Origin: a virus
Length of the DNA: 59,045 nt
Strand: one strand, 5' to 3'
IMG/VR virus record: IMGVR_UViG_3300034196_000113
Location: 1-59,045 of that record
The notes under the pieces are model-generated. The model searched no databases. It worked only from the letters and a program-made list of their open reading frames with translations, and had not been told where the DNA came from. Of the stretch, positions 15,969 through 25,243 are shown one piece after another. A program made the position numbers and the translations under genes. Each line of letters begins with the position of its first letter. Within the stretch, counting starts at the first letter, position 1.

Positions 15969-16004
15969 TGGGTTAGACCTTTGTGTGTCGCCGGAAGAAT
16001 AGCA

Positions 16005-16421
16005 TCAAACTGCCTGGGTGGTGACGAACGCGGCGGTTACCCGGTAGATCCGATCCGGCCACTGTGAAACCGCTTCGACCTGGACCAGTTCTTCGACCTC
16101 CAGGCCCCCCTCGCTTTGGGACCGGTCGAACATCACGGCGAAGGTGACCGCATTGCCGATGGTCAACGTCCGCTCGGGATCGGCCGGATCGTTGAACAAC
16201 ACCTTGAGCGCTTGCAGTTCCTCCAGGTTGAAGAGCCCGCAATAGCCGTCGGAGATTTGGCCGGTCTGGATGACGATGCGCCGCCCGGAGAGCATCGTAC
16301 TCTGCTCGATTAGGAGCGCGCCGGTTAGAAGTTGGGTGTGTTCCTGCATCAAGGGCGAAAAGCCATGCCGGTTGTTCCAAACCACCCCCTGCGGAAAGGT
16401 GAAGTCGTCGAGCGTTACCAT
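16005..16421 (-). CDS. Tail-associated protein, unknown
   Basis: 138 residues from the ATG at 16421. Pattern: DDFTFPQGVVWNNRHGFSPL, then LEELQALKVLFNDPADPERT, YRVTAAFVTTQ. It resembles small proteins encoded beside tail-tip hub genes, but I cannot name a family. The longer open frame upstream is a shadow of the 807-residue gene. It starts 5 bases after that gene ends. Confidence 0.6.
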   Translation of the reverse strand: MVTLDDFTFPQGVVWNNRHGFSPLMQEHTQLLTGALLIEQSTMLSGRRIVIQTGQISDGYCGLFNLEELQALKVLFNDPADPERTLTIGNAVTFAVMFDRSQSEGGLEVEELVQVEAVSQWPDRIYRVTAAFVTTQAV

Positions 16422-16426
16422 AATTT

Positions 16427-18850
16427 TTAGAACACTTCGATTTCGATGGAAGGAAGTTCGGGGCCTAGGTCTTGGATCCGCCCATCCTTCACCCAGACCG
16501 GTGTGCCGAGCGAGAGGGCGAGCGCTTCGTTCGCGCGCACCCGCAGGGTTCCCCCGCCGATGGGCTGGACGGTGACCGTGCCGTCGCCATGCAGTATAGA
16601 CACCGCGCCCAGCAGCAGCGGGAACTCGGGGAGGATGCGTTTCCATGCGGCCCACTGGTTGGAAGTTTCCTCGCCGATGGTGACCGTTTGCTTGACCGAG
16701 AGCTTGCCGCCGGAGTTGGTGACGGCGATGCCGACCGAGTTGGCGATGCCGCGATGGTCGTCCCCGCCCAGCTCCACCGAGATTAGTTGACCGATTTCGA
16801 CCAATGGGAAGTGCGCGCCGCCCAGCGGAAGCTCGAACGTGCGAACCTGGGGCTGGCGTTCTTGGGCCGCGAGCAACCGGGAGCCGAAGAGTCGGGCCCC
16901 GTCCGTGTGGGTGACGAGCGGGGAGATTCCGGTTTCGGGGATGTGGTGGTCGCCGGCCGTGCCGGAGCGCCAGACGCGCGCGAGCATTCCGCCAACCTCC
17001 TGCCCGTGGACGTAGACGGCATTGGCTTGGGCGGGGAAGCTGGTCGCGAGCGAGAGCACGCGCAACGCCGCATCGGGCACAACCAGATCGGGATCGGTTT
17101 CGTCGTAGTGCCAGGGCAGGACCGGATAGCGCGGCTGCACAACCAGCACCCGCTCGGCCGGCTGCGGGATGACCACGAGCCCCACGCTGAGCGCCGCTTG
17201 ATGGATCGCTTGAATCGGGGATTGGTTTTGCCAGCCGTAGGCGCCGGCCGGGATCAGCCAATCGGGGGTGCCGGGAGCGAACTCCAGGGACCACGGGGAG
17301 CCGAACGGAATGGACTCGGCCATTGCCTGTTGGATGGTGCGGTCGAATGCGGTGGACCCGGACGTGGCTTCTTGGGCGGGGGTGGCCAGCTCGGCGGATA
17401 GTCCGCGGCCCGACACGCGCACGGTGCGCCGGTTGAATGCCCGGTCGTGACCCCATTCCTCCACCACAAGGTGCCAAATTCGGTCGTCGATGCGGGCCTC
17501 GAGGATGACCGGCTCGCCCAACGCCGACGGCATGACGGCCTCGAGCGCATCGGCCCCGCCGATGGACCCGCTCCAGGCATAGGACCAGGAGTCGCAGTCG
17601 AGCGAGATCCCGAGAGAGACCGGTGCAACGGGCAAGCGGTCGCTCAGGCGGACCAGCTCAATGTCGTGGAACACGATATAGCTCCTGCGGCGCGGGATCG
17701 TAAAGGGTTCGCGAAGGCTGAAATCGCACCCGAGAACGCCCAGGTCGAGCCGGGCGCCGGGCGGGAGCGGATAGCCGAGGCAGAGGCGTGCGCTCCAGGT
17801 CGGTTCCCAGGGACCGGGGGGTTCGACTACCGGGAGACGGGCGACGTACAGGATGAGCCCCGCGTCCCTCCAGGTCGGCAGACGGGCGACCAGCAGCGGG
17901 AGGCCTGCGGCAAAGCGAAAGCGCAGCGAGTCCTGGACCCGGCCCGCATCGCGCCATCCGTGCAACGCCCGGCCTGCGCGCCCCGGGTTGATGCGCCGCG
18001 GGTACTCTCCGGGGAAATCGACTGCGTTCCAGGGCGGCGGATAGTCGAGATACCGGAACAGATTGAAATCGTTTGGACCAATCAGGAGCGGCAGGGGCTC
18101 GTCGAAGTGCGGGGACTTGGGCTTCCAGCTCGCCGCCGGGCCGACCCGCTCCCCTCGCCCACCCTGCCAGCGCCCGAGGCGCGCGGCCTGCGCCCGTGCC
18201 GCCCCCGTCCAGCCTACCGGCGCCCGCCCGGCCACCGGCTTGCCGTCTCGCCAGGGCGCCGCCGCGGACCCGGCAGACGCCGGAACGGATCGCCAGCCGG
18301 GGCGTTCGTGCCGCGTTGCAGCCGTCGCGTCTCGCCAGGGCGCGGGAGACGCGCCAACCGCTCCTGGAGCCTCCACGAACCGGATCGCGTGGGCGGCGTC
18401 CGTGGCCAGGGCTTCGCGCCAGGATGCAGGCGAACGCCCGACGGTATCGCTGAGCAGGTTGGGATCGTAGGAGACGGCGACGATGGCCCGCGGGGAGCTG
18501 GTCCGGGCGACCACCTCCACGCGGCGCACGTCGAAGACCTTGCCTGCAAACTGGGGGGCACGGGTCTGGGCGGATATCGCCAGCGGGAGGATCTGCCCGA
18601 CGATGGCCGCGAGGCGCGGTGCACGAGTGCGACCGGAGATCGCCAGCGAGCGGTTGTTGGTGGGCTCTTCCCCGGTCCCTCCGAGGTTCAGTCTGGGATT
18701 GCCGATGGCCCCTTTGAGATCGAGTGCCGCCGAGACTGGCGGTTGTCCGCCTTCCGACTCGGCCTCGAAATAAACCCAGCCTTCCGCTATCTCGTAACCT
18801 GTCGCAAGATCGAAGTCTACGGCATCGAATAGCGGAGAAGAGTACGACAC
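16427..18850 (-). CDS. Large tail-tip/baseplate protein
   Basis: An 807-residue protein starting MSYSSPLFDAVDFD. Residues about 90-260 are Ala/Arg/Trp-rich and repetitive (several copies of APWRDG/SWREA-type segments). Residues about 400-690 look like a hub-type domain: DCDSWSYAWSGSIGGADALE, VILEARIDDRIWHLVVEEWG, RTVRVSGRGLSAELATPAQE. The last 120 residues contain an OB-like segment (GAVSILHGDGTVTVQPIGGG). This looks like the tail-tip hub that carries fibres. Position between LamG proteins and the operon end agrees. Confidence 0.6.
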   Translation of the reverse strand: MSYSSPLFDAVDFDLATGYEIAEGWVYFEAESEGGQPPVSAALDLKGAIGNPRLNLGGTGEEPTNNRSLAISGRTRAPRLAAIVGQILPLAISAQTRAPQFAGKVFDVRRVEVVARTSSPRAIVAVSYDPNLLSDTVGRSPASWREALATDAAHAIRFVEAPGAVGASPAPWRDATAATRHERPGWRSVPASAGSAAAPWRDGKPVAGRAPVGWTGAARAQAARLGRWQGGRGERVGPAASWKPKSPHFDEPLPLLIGPNDFNLFRYLDYPPPWNAVDFPGEYPRRINPGRAGRALHGWRDAGRVQDSLRFRFAAGLPLLVARLPTWRDAGLILYVARLPVVEPPGPWEPTWSARLCLGYPLPPGARLDLGVLGCDFSLREPFTIPRRRSYIVFHDIELVRLSDRLPVAPVSLGISLDCDSWSYAWSGSIGGADALEAVMPSALGEPVILEARIDDRIWHLVVEEWGHDRAFNRRTVRVSGRGLSAELATPAQEATSGSTAFDRTIQQAMAESIPFGSPWSLEFAPGTPDWLIPAGAYGWQNQSPIQAIHQAALSVGLVVIPQPAERVLVVQPRYPVLPWHYDETDPDLVVPDAALRVLSLATSFPAQANAVYVHGQEVGGMLARVWRSGTAGDHHIPETGISPLVTHTDGARLFGSRLLAAQERQPQVRTFELPLGGAHFPLVEIGQLISVELGGDDHRGIANSVGIAVTNSGGKLSVKQTVTIGEETSNQWAAWKRILPEFPLLLGAVSILHGDGTVTVQPIGGGTLRVRANEALALSLGTPVWVKDGRIQDLGPELPSIEIEVF

Positions 18851-18856
18851 GCTAAC

Positions 18857-20506
18857 TCATCGGTCGGGGAAGACTACAGCCGGGGGCGTGAAGTTTGCCG
18901 TATACCGGGCTACACCCTTGGTAATTCTTACTTCGTCAATGTTTCCAAAGAATTTATGCGAAGGATTTGTATCGTCTGCCCCGATAACCGCTCTACCGCC
19001 ACCGGGAATACCGATGGCATTCGCATAAGTAACATTTCCTAGAGGAACGCCGTCTTGGTAATAGGTAATAACCGAACCAGAACGCACCCAGGCAACGTGC
19101 GTCCACGTCGTTAATGGGAGTGGAGTCCCGGTCGCCGTTAGCAAATTACCACCACCGATGAACGTAACGGAGGCGCCAGAGCCATCGAATCCAAGCAAGA
19201 ACGGATATCCGCGCGCGGATACCCAATCCCCGAAAACGCACCGATATGAGCTTCCAGGCTTCGCAAAAACGAACGCTTCAAACGTGAAATCTCCAGGGAA
19301 GTAAAAATCAACGCTCGTCCCGGTATAAATACAGCCACCCGTCCCGTTTAAGTCGAGAGACGAGCTTCCTTGCTTCTTAATGCCAGTAACATGCTTTGCA
19401 GTTCCGACAGTCGTAAGGGCGCCTCCTTTTGTAGCCGTAAATACCGCCGAGTCGTTTGCCCCTTCCATATGGCACAACAGAACGACATTGGCGAAGTATG
19501 GATCTGCCCCAGGGTCGGCCTCAAGGAACGCCGCAGTCGGAGGCGTAAAGTTTGCGGTGTAACGTGCAAGTCCTTTGGTGATTCTTATTTCGTCGAGATA
19601 GCCATGGAAGCCTCCCAAAATTTCTCCGTTATACAGGCATCCGCCAATTCGAGACACCGAAGACGATAAACTACCGGAGGTAGTCCCCGTTGCGTCCAAT
19701 ACCCCGTCGAGAAATAACCGGCGCGCAGTCCCTTGGCGGGTCAATGCAAAGTGGTGCCAAGCGTTAAGCGTAACCGTCGTCGCGCCAAGAAGTTCCCCGT
19801 CCCCGTTTCTAAACGCATAAAGTTTGTTGCTATTATCTTCTTTGAAGCCAAGAAGAAAGCGATTGGTGAAATCCGTTGCGGAATCGTATTGGCTATAAAT
19901 GTATCTGCCCCATGCCACGCTCGAAGAGTAACTAATCGGGAAAAACCACCCCTCAATCGTATAATCCTCGGAAGCAATAAGCGAAACCCCTGCACCAATA
20001 GCGTCCCCATCTCCGTCGAAATAAGCGGATGCCGTTCCGAACTTCTTTTGCGCAGTTACCTGTTTAGCATTGCCTGCAACGGCTATCGTTTTTCCTTTAA
20101 CGTCTACGAATGCTGTGGACTGGTCGGCCCCGTCCATATGCAGCAATAACACCACCTTGGCCCAATGCTCATCGTAGGCTATTGCCATCACTTCGACATG
20201 CGGCTCAATCCGCCCATGAACGAGCGGCCTGACCCCATCCCCGTAATCGCAAACGACAAGGTAAGTCTCCCCAGCCTTCATCACCAGCCCAAGGTTATCC
20301 TCGAACTTGTAATAGCCGTTAACTGCACTGGCGATAACCTTCGCCCGAAACTCCAGATCCGCATAGTTGTGAAGCGAAACAACCGCGGCGACTGGTTCTC
20401 CGTTTAACCGGGCAACGCCTTCGATGGTGTAAATGTTGCCCGCGAATCCTCCGAGCCCGACCCAGTTGCCCGTAACCGTATTCCAAACTTGCGGCGAATA
20501 GCTCAT
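18857..20506 (-). CDS. Tail protein with two LamG-like domains
   Basis: A 549-residue protein, N-terminus MSYSPQVWNTVTGNWVG, followed by a carboxypeptidase-like beta segment (GVARLNGEPVAAVVSLHN). Two concanavalin-A/LamG-type repeats follow, each with LLHMDGADQS or LLCHMEGANDS, YFDGDGD, WHHFALTRQG or WTHVAWVRSG, LFLDGVLD, and YLDEIRITKGLARYTANFTP. Such domains bind sugars and fit receptor recognition at the tail tip. Base composition is visibly more AT-rich than neighbours. It overlaps the next gene by 4 bases. Confidence 0.75.
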   Translation of the reverse strand: MSYSPQVWNTVTGNWVGLGGFAGNIYTIEGVARLNGEPVAAVVSLHNYADLEFRAKVIASAVNGYYKFEDNLGLVMKAGETYLVVCDYGDGVRPLVHGRIEPHVEVMAIAYDEHWAKVVLLLHMDGADQSTAFVDVKGKTIAVAGNAKQVTAQKKFGTASAYFDGDGDAIGAGVSLIASEDYTIEGWFFPISYSSSVAWGRYIYSQYDSATDFTNRFLLGFKEDNSNKLYAFRNGDGELLGATTVTLNAWHHFALTRQGTARRLFLDGVLDATGTTSGSLSSSVSRIGGCLYNGEILGGFHGYLDEIRITKGLARYTANFTPPTAAFLEADPGADPYFANVVLLCHMEGANDSAVFTATKGGALTTVGTAKHVTGIKKQGSSSLDLNGTGGCIYTGTSVDFYFPGDFTFEAFVFAKPGSSYRCVFGDWVSARGYPFLLGFDGSGASVTFIGGGNLLTATGTPLPLTTWTHVAWVRSGSVITYYQDGVPLGNVTYANAIGIPGGGRAVIGADDTNPSHKFFGNIDEVRITKGVARYTANFTPPAVVFPDR

Positions 20507-21411
20507 ACCGGCATCACTCGCTTACCGATGAGAAGGTCGTTGTATTTATCTTCGGAGTCGAGCAGGAGCACGTTATGTTCTACTGCCGGGACGAACATCG
20601 AATAGCGGCCTTGCACATCGCTTTGTGCAGTGGTAATAAACTCCCCAGCACGAGAAATCGCCTGCACGGTGCGGATTGCTGGATCTCCTTTAGCGTCTCG
20701 GATGCAGTCTATACCGGAACCGGAGTTTGCTATCGTTCCCATCAAACTTCCGGGAACGGGGAAGTTAGCCGTATGCAAAGCCACATCTTGAACAATAAAA
20801 AAATCCTGTAAATAGCCTGCATACCCCCTACCTCCAAAATTTGCATCGCCTGAAATATAAAACGATGTGGAAAGATCAACAATGGTTATGGAACTAGTCA
20901 GTGACGCTACAGACACCCCATCAAGCCATAACGACCATAAATTATTATCCCCCCGAGACACTTCAATATAATGCCAAGCCCCATCTGCCACGTTCCCGGA
21001 AGAAGCGGCGAGCATTGGCACGGAATCGTTATAATCCGACACATACAATTGAAGTCTTCCGTTAGAAGCTCCAGGGTTAAAAAATAGCGCCCAAGCTCCA
21101 GAAGTAAAACTATAAGACGAAGGCTGGGTCATAAGGCAGGTATAATGGGTAGCGGAAGTCGTTTTAACCCATAATCCAATAGTAAATTTTTTGTTGCCTA
21201 ACTTGATGCTCTTCGTGGTAGCCAAATAAGAAGTGCTTCCGTTAAAGTACCCGCTACTGCCGTAAAACTTAGATTGATCCGTTTTTATACTGGCTCCCCC
21301 ATAGCCAATAACCGGGCTCTTAGCGAGAGAGTATTCTTTGAAGACGGTGCCATTGTTCGCCCCATTCATCGGCAATAACAGAACGCATTTATCGTAACTT
21401 GCGATTGCCAT
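20503..21411 (-). CDS. Tail protein with one LamG-like domain
   Basis: A 302-residue protein. Residues 1-215 form one LamG-type domain (LLLPMNGANNGTVF, FYGSSGYFNGSTSYLATTKS, WHYIEVSRGDNNLWSLWLDG, VALHTANFP), followed by a beta segment (GDPAIRTVQAISRAGEFI) like that at the start of the neighbouring LamG protein. It starts 6 bases after the upstream gene's stop. Codon use is AT-rich. It is probably part of the adsorption apparatus, and the two LamG genes look like duplicates. Confidence 0.7.
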   Translation of the reverse strand: MAIASYDKCVLLLPMNGANNGTVFKEYSLAKSPVIGYGGASIKTDQSKFYGSSGYFNGSTSYLATTKSIKLGNKKFTIGLWVKTTSATHYTCLMTQPSSYSFTSGAWALFFNPGASNGRLQLYVSDYNDSVPMLAASSGNVADGAWHYIEVSRGDNNLWSLWLDGVSVASLTSSITIVDLSTSFYISGDANFGGRGYAGYLQDFFIVQDVALHTANFPVPGSLMGTIANSGSGIDCIRDAKGDPAIRTVQAISRAGEFITTAQSDVQGRYSMFVPAVEHNVLLLDSEDKYNDLLIGKRVMPV

Positions 21412-21417
21412 CGGCGC

Positions 21418-21816
21418 TTACCCCTCTGCAATAACCTGCGAAGTAATCGCCGCGAGGGCGCCCTGCACGAAGCTGGCGTTTTCCACAATGATCGCCGCCC
21501 CCGACCCGGCCACGCCCACATCTGCATCGGAAACCACGGCACCGACCGAGTCCAGATAGCGGCCCCAGACCGGGCTACCGGCCGCGAGGATCATAGCCGG
21601 AGCCGGGATCGCGCCGGTCCATACCCCGTCCTCTGCAACCCCGCTCGGGTCGGGCAACTCGAATTCGCAGAGTTTGACCTGGGCGCCGACTGCGGTGTCC
21701 GGGGAAGCCGGGCGCGCCGAGGTGTAGAGCCGGAGTTTCCCCCCGTTGAGCCATATGGAATGCTGGACGGCGCGGATCTGGCGCCGGGCGCTGGCAAAAG
21801 CAACGAGATCGCTCAT
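21418..21816 (-). CDS. Hypothetical tail-region protein
   Basis: 132 residues from the ATG at 21816, overlapping the upstream stop by four bases. Beta-rich pattern: KLRLYTSARPASPDTAVGAQ, VKLCEFELPDPSGV, then SPVWGRYLDSVGAVVSDADV. Similar small proteins are found among tail fibre genes of many prophages, but no function is known to me. Confidence 0.6.
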   Translation of the reverse strand: MSDLVAFASARRQIRAVQHSIWLNGGKLRLYTSARPASPDTAVGAQVKLCEFELPDPSGVAEDGVWTGAIPAPAMILAAGSPVWGRYLDSVGAVVSDADVGVAGSGAAIIVENASFVQGALAAITSQVIAEG

Positions 21817-22163
21817 TCGCCTTCGGCCGGCAGCTCGGCATCGTGCGCCACCATGTTGGCCCAAGCGAAGCTGAACAAGGCGACGAACAGCTCTTGGTAG
21901 GTCAACGTCGGATTGCCCGGCAGCGGCTCGTTGGTTTCCGGGTTCAACAGCGGAAATGACGCGCCCATATCGGCCGGGCGCCGCACAACGAATTCGTCGA
22001 GAAACACGGGGGCTTGCGGTTCGTCGCCAATGAACATCGCTTTTTCGCGGCGTTGCAGCAACGAGAAATTCCCGCCGATGGGATACTCGAAATACATGCT
22101 ACAGGTGCGCACGTAGCTCTTGGCCGGTTGCGCGGCGATGGCTTGCTCGTCGTATTCGGTCAT
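21813..22163 (-). CDS. Hypothetical tail-region protein
   Basis: A 116-residue protein, with YFEYPIGGNFSLLQRREKAM in the middle and a helical C-terminus (LTYQELFVALFSFAWANMVA). It lies between the fibre gene and another small tail-region gene, with a 4-base overlap downstream. It could be a fibre-assembly factor by position only. Confidence 0.55.
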   Translation of the reverse strand: MTEYDEQAIAAQPAKSYVRTCSMYFEYPIGGNFSLLQRREKAMFIGDEPQAPVFLDEFVVRRPADMGASFPLLNPETNEPLPGNPTLTYQELFVALFSFAWANMVAHDAELPAEGE

Positions 22164-22180
22164 GATTGAACCTCAGTGAA

Positions 22181-24589
22181 TTACCAGGACGCCAAGGCGG
22201 CGCGTTTCCAGACGTTCGGCGCCACGCAAGTATAGAAAAAATCGGAGTCGAAACAGGTCTCGCCGGTCAGACCAGGTGCGGTCGCACTCGCTGGAGTGCG
22301 CGCCGTATCGGAAAGCCTTAGCTTATTGCTGGACGACTTGATTAACAGCGTACCGTCGGAGGCAACGATAAAGCTCGCATAAAAACCCGTGCTATAGCCT
22401 ATCCGCAGTTGCTCGCTTGTGCTGATAACGTGTAGCTTTGCACTAAGGGTTGTTGTGCCTATCGCTAACGTGCCATTGATATAATTAGATGCTGTACCTG
22501 ACATATACAGGTTCCAGCGATTAGCGGCAGCGGGTATGTTTCCATAGAAACCATAGTTATTAGTTGCTCCAATTAAAGAAGCCTCTACATTATACCCATA
22601 TTGATTCGTTACGGTAGCTGCCGCTCCTATAGTACCTTGAGATGCAAAGAAATGAGTTAAGTTAGTTGTAAATACAACATCTTGAACGCCTAATTGCGAT
22701 CTAACTCCATAGCCTGCTGATATTGCATCAGATTGAACGACACTGTTAATATATATAGCATAGGCAGAAGATGCTCCGTTAATTATTTTATCTATATAAA
22801 GGCGAGCTATAGCCGCAGGAGTAGCACCTATAGTTAGATTACTATTTGTAATAAGACGCAAACCTGAACTACTTAAGATAGTATTACCAGCACTATCTAC
22901 CGTAAAACTCGCATACTTCGTCGCGTCATAGCCTAAGCGTAGTTGTTCGGTAGTAGCTGTTACGTGCAGCTTGGCAGAGATCGTGGTGCTACCGATGCCT
23001 AGCGTTCCTGCCATATAGTTAGGTGCAGTGCCGGCAGCATAGAAGTTCCAGTTATTATTAGGGCCAATAGGAAGTTGGCTTGAAAAACCATAGTTTGTTA
23101 GAGCGCCAACAATGTTAGAAAAGGCAACATATCCTTGTTGACTGGTTACTATAGATCCGACCCCTATTGTACCCTGCGATGCAGCATAGTGTACTAATCC
23201 GGTTAATGTAAAGACATCTGCTACTGTACCCAATGCTGTCCTACACGCATACATAGCCGCAGTTACGTCTGCTTGTACTGTACTAGCTAAATAGACTAAA
23301 TTTATATTAGAAGCGCCAGTAACATTTCTTTGAACGGTTAAAGCCGAATAAGGAGATGCAAAATTAATAGTTCCAATTGTTGCTCTGGCATTAAATACGA
23401 TATTCGACTGCGCGTAACAAGTTAGTTTTCCTTCATTGTCTACCGCAAAACTCGCATACTTATCCGCGTCATACCCTAACCTTAACTGCTCCGTTATCCC
23501 TGTAACCTTCGCTAACCCGGTAAAGTTAGGCGACTCTAGCGGCGCGTAATAGCTCCCCTGCTGCCCGTCCAGCAGGTCGGCATCGAGCCCGGAGTCAGGC
23601 CCGTCGACCCCGAGCAATTTCGACAACACATCCGCCGCGGTGTAGAGCGCGGATTCGAGCTTGGCGGCCAGCGCCGCCGGAAGCGCGGCCATCAGCGCCC
23701 GCTCGGCGGCGGTCAAAATCTTCGCCGTTGCAGTCTCGACCAGGACCGAGACCTCCGCGCCAGGCTGCACGGAAGAGTCGGCCAGGGCGCCCTGCTCCGT
23801 GGTCGCTTTGCCATTGAGGGCGGTCTGTTGAGCCGTCGAGACGGGCTTAGATGCGTCGGCGGTATTGTCGACGCTGGCGAGGCCGACCATCGCTTTGGTA
23901 ATTCCGCCAACGGTCCCGGTGAACGTGGGGCTCGCCAACGGGGCTTTGAGCGCAATCGCTGTTGCTTGCGCAGTGGAGACGGGCTTTCCCGCATCGGTCG
24001 TGTTGTCGACGTTGCTCAGGCCGACCATGGCTTTCGTAATGCCGGCGACGGTCCCAGTGAACGTCGGGCTGGCAATGTTCGCCTTGAGCGCCAACGCCGC
24101 AGGCTGTACCGCAGAGCTGGCTAGGGCGCCCTGGGCAATGCTGGCCTTTAGATCCAACGCGGCCTGTTGGGCGACGGACACGGGCTTTGCGGTATCGGGA
24201 GTGTTGTCGACGCTGGCAAGACCCACCATAGCTTTGGTGATACCGCCAACGGTCCCGGTGAACGTGGGGCTATCGAGGCTCGCCTTGAGATCGAGCGCCT
24301 CCTGCAATCCAGCGACATGACCAAGGGCATGGCCGTGCAATGCCGCGGCCTTTCCGGCGAGTCCTTCAATGAGCCCGACGATATCCTCCAGGGCGTGCAG
24401 ATGCTCCAGAGCGGCCTTTTCCGCCAATGCCGCATCGAGTACGCCCGGCTGTACCGCCGAGTCGGCCAATTCTCCCTGCGCGCCCGTGGCGAATCCCGTC
24501 TCGGGGAAGATCCCAGGGGGGCCTTGCAGGCCGGTGACGACGACAATGCGCGGTCCGCCTACAGAGACGACGACACGATTAACCGACAT
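22181..24589 (-). CDS. Tail fibre protein
   Basis: An 802-residue protein. A short collagen-like GLQGPPGIF sits near residue 20. Residues about 100-280 hold repeats of SPTFTGTVGGITKAMVGL plus VDNTPDTAKPVS, typical of tail fibre shafts. Three later repeats share EQLRLGYDADKYASF or close variants, each beginning after an AKLHV segment, in a beta-rich distal part. The first 350 residues are encoded by GC-rich DNA and the distal part (22320-23530) by AT-rich DNA. This suggests exchange of the receptor-binding end. No intramolecular chaperone is evident. Confidence 0.85.
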   Translation of the reverse strand: MSVNRVVVSVGGPRIVVVTGLQGPPGIFPETGFATGAQGELADSAVQPGVLDAALAEKAALEHLHALEDIVGLIEGLAGKAAALHGHALGHVAGLQEALDLKASLDSPTFTGTVGGITKAMVGLASVDNTPDTAKPVSVAQQAALDLKASIAQGALASSAVQPAALALKANIASPTFTGTVAGITKAMVGLSNVDNTTDAGKPVSTAQATAIALKAPLASPTFTGTVGGITKAMVGLASVDNTADASKPVSTAQQTALNGKATTEQGALADSSVQPGAEVSVLVETATAKILTAAERALMAALPAALAAKLESALYTAADVLSKLLGVDGPDSGLDADLLDGQQGSYYAPLESPNFTGLAKVTGITEQLRLGYDADKYASFAVDNEGKLTCYAQSNIVFNARATIGTINFASPYSALTVQRNVTGASNINLVYLASTVQADVTAAMYACRTALGTVADVFTLTGLVHYAASQGTIGVGSIVTSQQGYVAFSNIVGALTNYGFSSQLPIGPNNNWNFYAAGTAPNYMAGTLGIGSTTISAKLHVTATTEQLRLGYDATKYASFTVDSAGNTILSSSGLRLITNSNLTIGATPAAIARLYIDKIINGASSAYAIYINSVVQSDAISAGYGVRSQLGVQDVVFTTNLTHFFASQGTIGAAATVTNQYGYNVEASLIGATNNYGFYGNIPAAANRWNLYMSGTASNYINGTLAIGTTTLSAKLHVISTSEQLRIGYSTGFYASFIVASDGTLLIKSSSNKLRLSDTARTPASATAPGLTGETCFDSDFFYTCVAPNVWKRAALASW

Positions 24590-24941
24590 GAGTCTGGTCC
24601 TTTATGACGTTCAAATAAACCGTCTCGGTCGACATCACGGTGCCGTCGGCGTAGCGCATTTCCAGATCGAAACTATGCAAGCCCACCGGGAACAGCGCCG
24701 TTGCCGCGGCGCTTACGCGCAGATCCACCCTCCCGGCAAGCCCGTCGATTTCGAGTACGCCAGTCTCCGATGGTTCGTCGCCGATATCGAGCAGCAAAGC
24801 GTCGGTGACGAACTCGCGCAATTGCAGCCGGGCACGACAGCCGGAAAGGTCCAACGCGGGACCGGTTTCGGATTCCTGATGCCACCAGAACTGCTGGAGC
24901 CAGGTATCGCCGCGTATGATCGAAATGGCTGGATTTCTCAT
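24579..24941 (-). CDS. BppU-like N-terminal baseplate protein
   Basis: 120 residues from the ATG at 24941. Pattern: ISIIRGDTWLQQFWWHQESE, LDLSGCRARLQLREF, GRVDLRVSAAATALFPVGLH, FDLEMRYADGTV. This matches small phage baseplate or fibre-anchoring proteins with the BppU N-terminal-like fold. It overlaps the fibre start by 11 bases, so it may anchor the fibre to the tail tip. Confidence 0.6.
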   Translation of the reverse strand: MRNPAISIIRGDTWLQQFWWHQESETGPALDLSGCRARLQLREFVTDALLLDIGDEPSETGVLEIDGLAGRVDLRVSAAATALFPVGLHSFDLEMRYADGTVMSTETVYLNVIKDQTHVG

Positions 24942-24943
24942 TA

Positions 24944-25243
24944 CTATGGCATCGGTTCTGGGGTGATGTAGTCTGCAATGGCGGCATTCACTGGTTGTCC
25001 CGTATCGTCGAAAGCGACGACGAAATAGCCTCCTAATTTGTATGCGATACAATCGAACGTATAAGCGCCGTCTGTATTGCTCACAGTCTCGGCAATTAAA
25101 ATCCCGCTACGACGGGAATACAAGCAAACGCGATAAGCGCCGGCTAGACCGAGGCGCGAGACGTGCTCGGAAATTCTGTAACGCCCACTCTCGTTTCCCA
25201 TTGGAAGCAAAACCGAAACGCCTTCGATGAGTACGTGGCTCAT
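24944..25243 (-). CDS. Small tail-tip beta protein
   Basis: 99 residues from the ATG at 25243, which has GAGGG nine bases upstream; an ATG two codons earlier is possible. The sequence SEHVSRLGLAGAYRVCLYSR, TVSNTDGAYTFDCIAY is a carboxypeptidase-regulatory-like or Ig-like beta fold, related to segments in the LamG proteins nearby. It overlaps the upstream gene by four bases. Confidence 0.55.
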   Translation of the reverse strand: MSHVLIEGVSVLLPMGNESGRYRISEHVSRLGLAGAYRVCLYSRRSGILIAETVSNTDGAYTFDCIAYKLGGYFVVAFDDTGQPVNAAIADYITPEPMP